Below, piece after piece: positions 6,005 to 8,654 of a DNA stretch of 8,654 nucleotides (positions within the stretch are counted from its first letter, which is position 1; every line of letters begins with the position of its first letter). Below the pieces are notes generated by a model. The model searched no databases. It was not told the origin of the DNA and worked only from the letters and a program-made list of their open reading frames with translations. The translations under genes and the position numbers were made by a program. The stretch lies in the NCBI GenBank assembly GCA_946612185.1, contig CAMOEP010000075.1, positions 1-8,654 on the forward strand, read 5' to 3'. This DNA comes from an uncultured Ruminococcus sp. (GTDB taxonomy: Bacteria; Bacillota; Clostridia; Oscillospirales; Ruminococcaceae).

Positions 6005-6033
6005 AATATTGCTGCCGGAACGTGGCAGATATT
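6005..6033 (+). promoter_or_regulatory. Leader hairpin upstream of the activase-like gene
   Basis: AATAT-(TG)-CTGCC, loop GGAACGT, GGCAG-ATATT: 10 base pairs with a 2-nt bulge. It is followed by GAAGTTTTATTT, a T-rich but interrupted tract, so it could be a leaky attenuator or only an mRNA-stabilising 5' hairpin. It ends 12 nt before the GAGGTG ribosome site. Confidence 0.45.
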
Positions 6034-6055
6034 GAAGTTTTATTTGAGGTGAAAT

Positions 6056-8654
6056 ATGACGAACAGATATTCTCTTGGCATTGACGTAGGGTCAACGACT
6101 GTTAAGACTGTTATTACTGATGCGGAGCATAATATCATTTACTCAAAATATCAGCGTCACCTTTCCAAAGTAAAGGAGACTGTTACTGACCAGCTTAAAC
6201 TTATCCAGGCTGACTATCCGGAGGACGAATTCACCGTCTGTATAACCGGTTCTGCGGGTCTGGGTCTGGCAAATAGTGCTGGTATACCTTTCGTGCAGGA
6301 AGTTCATGCGGCTTTCCTGGCAGTAAAGGATAAGCAGCCGGACGCTGATGCTGTCATAGAACTTGGCGGCGAGGACGCTAAGATCATCTTCCTGACCGGC
6401 GGCGTAGAACAGCGTATGAACGGTTCATGCGCCGGCGGCACAGGTGCATTCATCGACCAGATGGCAACACTTCTGGGCATTACCGCCGACGAACTGGACG
6501 AGCTGTCCCTCCGTGCGCAGAAGATATACCCTATCGCTTCAAGATGCGGCGTATTCGCTAAGTCTGATATTCAGCCTCTCCTGAATCAGGGCGCAAGACG
6601 TGAGGACATCTCTGCAAGTATCTTCCAGGCTGTCGTTGACCAGACGGTTTCCGGTCTGGCACAGGGCAGGTCTATCGAGGGAAAGGTGCTGTTTCTGGGA
6701 GGCCCGCTGTTCTTCCTTACAGGTCTGCGAAAGGCATTCGTCCGCACACTGGGTCTGGACGAGGCTCATGCGGTATTCCCGGAGGAAGCGCCGGTATTCG
6801 TGGCATTCGGCTGCTCTCTGTACGCTGCTGAAAGTGAGGCGGAGCATTACACCATTGCTGACCTGGCAAAAAAAATTGCGTCAGCAAGGGCTAACGACGA
6901 TATAGTTACAGGTGAACCGCTGTTCAGTTCACAGGCTGAGTATGATGAGTTCATTGACCGCCATAAGAAGTTCGACTTAGGCTATGAGGATATCCGTACA
7001 TACAAGGGCGATGCGTACCTGGGTATCGACGCAGGTTCGACTACCACAAAGCTTGTGCTTATTTCCGACGAGGGCAAGATCCTCTATCAGCACTACTCCT
7101 CAAACCAGGGTCAGCCTCTCGACAAGATAGCGGAGCAGGTAAAGCGCATCTACAGCGAAATGAACCCGCATATCCGCATCAAAGGCTCGGCTGTTACAGG
7201 CTACGGCGAAGACCTTATCCGGGCAGGTCTTTCCATTGACCACGGTATAGTTGAAACTGTCGCCCATTTCAAGGCTGCGGCTTACTTCTGCCCTGATGTT
7301 GATTTCATCATCGACATCGGCGGTCAGGACATCAAGTGCTTCCGCATAAAGAACCACAGCATCGACTCCATTATGCTCAACGAAGCCTGTTCCTCCGGCT
7401 GCGGCTCGTTCATTCAGACCTTTGCAATGGCGCTGGGCTACGATATTGCGGAGTTCTCACAGCTTGGACTTTTCGCAAAGCACCCGGTTGACCTGGGTTC
7501 TCGCTGCACCGTTTTCATGAACAGCTCTGTAAAGCAGGCTCAGAAGGACGGTGCTACCGTGGAGGATATCTCCGCAGGACTGTCCTCCTCTATCATCAAG
7601 AACGCTATATACAAGGTCATCCGTGCAAACTCCCCGGACGAACTGGGAAAGAATATCGTCGTTCAGGGCGGTACTTTCCTCAATGACGCTGTTCTGCGCT
7701 CCTTTGAAAAGGAACTGGGCAGAAACGTTATCCGTCCTGCTATTTCCGGACTTATGGGCGCATTCGGCTGCGCTCTTTATGCTAAGGAAAAGAGTACCGG
7801 CGAGTCGGGTATCATCAACAAGACCGACCTTGACAATTTCTCATACACATCAAAAAGCGCACAGTGCGGCGGCTGTACCGCTAACTGTCAGCTTAATATC
7901 ATAAACTTCGGCAGGGGACGCAATTTCATCTCCGGAAACCGCTGCGAAAAGGGAAGCGGCAAGGCTAAGAAGAATAACGTTCCCAACCTCTATGAGTACA
8001 AGTACAGCAGTATACTCGCCCTGGAAAAGAGCGCCCAGCCCCCTCACCCAAGAGGTACTGTAGGTCTGCCCCTGGCACTGAGTTTCTATGAGCAGATGCC
8101 TTTCTGGTATACTCTCTTTACTGAACTGGGCTTCAGAGTGGTGTTCAGCGACGAGTCCAGCCGACAGATATACTACCTCGGTCAGCACACTATCCCCTCG
8201 GATACGGTCTGCTACCCGGCTAAGCTTACTCACGGTCATGTGGAAAGTCTCCTTGACAAGGGGGCTGACTTCATCTTCTACCCCTGCATGAGCTACAACC
8301 TTGATGAGGGTGACTCCGATAACCACTTCAACTGCCCTGTAGTTGCCTACTATCCGGAACTCCTTATCGCCAATAACCCTCGCCTTAACAATGATAACTT
8401 CATTCACCCATACATGGATCTGAATATCCGCAAGAATGTGGTCAGAGTGCTGCGTGAGTCGCTGAGCAGGTTCAATATCAAGGGCATGATACCGGCGGCT
8501 GTTGATAAGGCGTATGCGGCACTTGACAGCTTCCACCGTGATATCGCTGCAAAGGCTGAGGAAATTATCCGACAGGCACGAGAGGAAGGACGCAATATAA
8601 TCGTCCTTGCCGGCAGACCCTACCACATCGACAAGGAGATAAACCACGGTATCC
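6056..8654 (+). CDS. Large 2-hydroxyacyl-CoA dehydratase activase-type ATPase (BcrAD/BadFG family, DUF2229), 5' part
   Basis: The first 866 codons are open to the right edge; family members run to about 1,400 residues, so the end is missing. Two ASKHA ATPase domains lie in tandem: domain 1 (about 5-265) with GIDVGSTTVK (8-17) and domain 2 (about 320-585) with GIDAGSTTTK (323-332). Each keeps the two cysteines that in HgdC-type activators hold a [4Fe-4S] cluster between subunits: C125 and C164; C445 and C484. Next comes a Cys cluster (C604, C607, C611 and C630 in NRCEKG), then a DUF2229-like region (about 660-860) with SDTVCYPAKLTHGH and FIFYPCMSY, ending in LAGRPYHIDKEINHGI. HgdC-type activators use ATP to drive one low-potential electron into a partner. 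The partner and substrate of these giant proteins are not settled, so no pathway is assigned. The ATG follows GAGGTG (6046-6051) by 4 nt. No frameshift seen. Related to double-cubane-cluster reductases. Confidence 0.88.
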   Translation, partial: MTNRYSLGIDVGSTTVKTVITDAEHNIIYSKYQRHLSKVKETVTDQLKLIQADYPEDEFTVCITGSAGLGLANSAGIPFVQEVHAAFLAVKDKQPDADAVIELGGEDAKIIFLTGGVEQRMNGSCAGGTGAFIDQMATLLGITADELDELSLRAQKIYPIASRCGVFAKSDIQPLLNQGARREDISASIFQAVVDQTVSGLAQGRSIEGKVLFLGGPLFFLTGLRKAFVRTLGLDEAHAVFPEEAPVFVAFGCSLYAAESEAEHYTIADLAKKIASARANDDIVTGEPLFSSQAEYDEFIDRHKKFDLGYEDIRTYKGDAYLGIDAGSTTTKLVLISDEGKILYQHYSSNQGQPLDKIAEQVKRIYSEMNPHIRIKGSAVTGYGEDLIRAGLSIDHGIVETVAHFKAAAYFCPDVDFIIDIGGQDIKCFRIKNHSIDSIMLNEACSSGCGSFIQTFAMALGYDIAEFSQLGLFAKHPVDLGSRCTVFMNSSVKQAQKDGATVEDISAGLSSSIIKNAIYKVIRANSPDELGKNIVVQGGTFLNDAVLRSFEKELGRNVIRPAISGLMGAFGCALYAKEKSTGESGIINKTDLDNFSYTSKSAQCGGCTANCQLNIINFGRGRNFISGNRCEKGSGKAKKNNVPNLYEYKYSSILALEKSAQPPHPRGTVGLPLALSFYEQMPFWYTLFTELGFRVVFSDESSRQIYYLGQHTIPSDTVCYPAKLTHGHVESLLDKGADFIFYPCMSYNLDEGDSDNHFNCPVVAYYPELLIANNPRLNNDNFIHPYMDLNIRKNVVRVLRESLSRFNIKGMIPAAVDKAYAALDSFHRDIAAKAEEIIRQAREEGRNIIVLAGRPYHIDKEINHGI

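Noticed and set aside
7850..8647. 265-codon open frame on the minus strand
   Set aside because: It is antisense to the well-supported activase gene and has no family features.

Overview
The window looks like chromosomal DNA from a fibre-degrading Ruminococcus-type Firmicute (order Eubacteriales). The main reason is a secreted glycoside hydrolase with Thr-rich linker and C-terminal type I dockerin, an architecture typical of cellulosome-forming, R. flavefaciens-like rumen or gut bacteria. Strong AGGAGG-type ribosome sites, sigma-A promoters and a large HgdC/BcrA-type activase also fit an anaerobic Firmicute. The species assignment is inference.

Left part (1-1274): the start of an MMPL/RND-type membrane transporter runs leftward off the window (1-181, minus strand) and diverges from a TetR/AcrR-type regulator gene (629-1237). 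The 447 bp between them is a well-resolved control region. It holds a minus-strand promoter for the transporter, a perfect-consensus promoter for the regulator, three copies of the palindrome TGAC-N5-GTCA, and a 174-bp imperfect palindrome (MITE-like, with terminal inverted repeats and a possible TTTA target duplication) lying in the transporter's 5' leader. The simplest reading is that the TetR protein binds the three palindromes and represses the efflux pump.

Middle (1275-4017): a monocistronic 814-residue secreted endoglucanase-like enzyme with signal peptide, GH5 catalytic domain, two beta-rich accessory modules around a Thr-rich linker, and a dockerin. It has its own promoter, an upstream inverted repeat that could be an activator or repressor site, and a strong intrinsic terminator.

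Right part (4036-8654): feoB, a compact 607-residue Fe2+ (or other divalent metal) transporter without a visible feoA. Its start codon lies in a 13-bp inverted repeat whose loop holds the Shine-Dalgarno sequence. After a 166-bp AT-rich gap with a promoter and a leader hairpin comes the 5' 866 codons of a giant 2-hydroxyacyl-CoA dehydratase activase-type protein (two tandem ASKHA ATPase domains, a Cys cluster, then a DUF2229-like region), cut by the window edge. The four transcription units appear functionally independent: efflux and its regulator, plant cell-wall breakdown, metal uptake, and an Fe-S ATPase. No tRNA, rRNA, CRISPR array, intact transposase gene or replication origin was seen.
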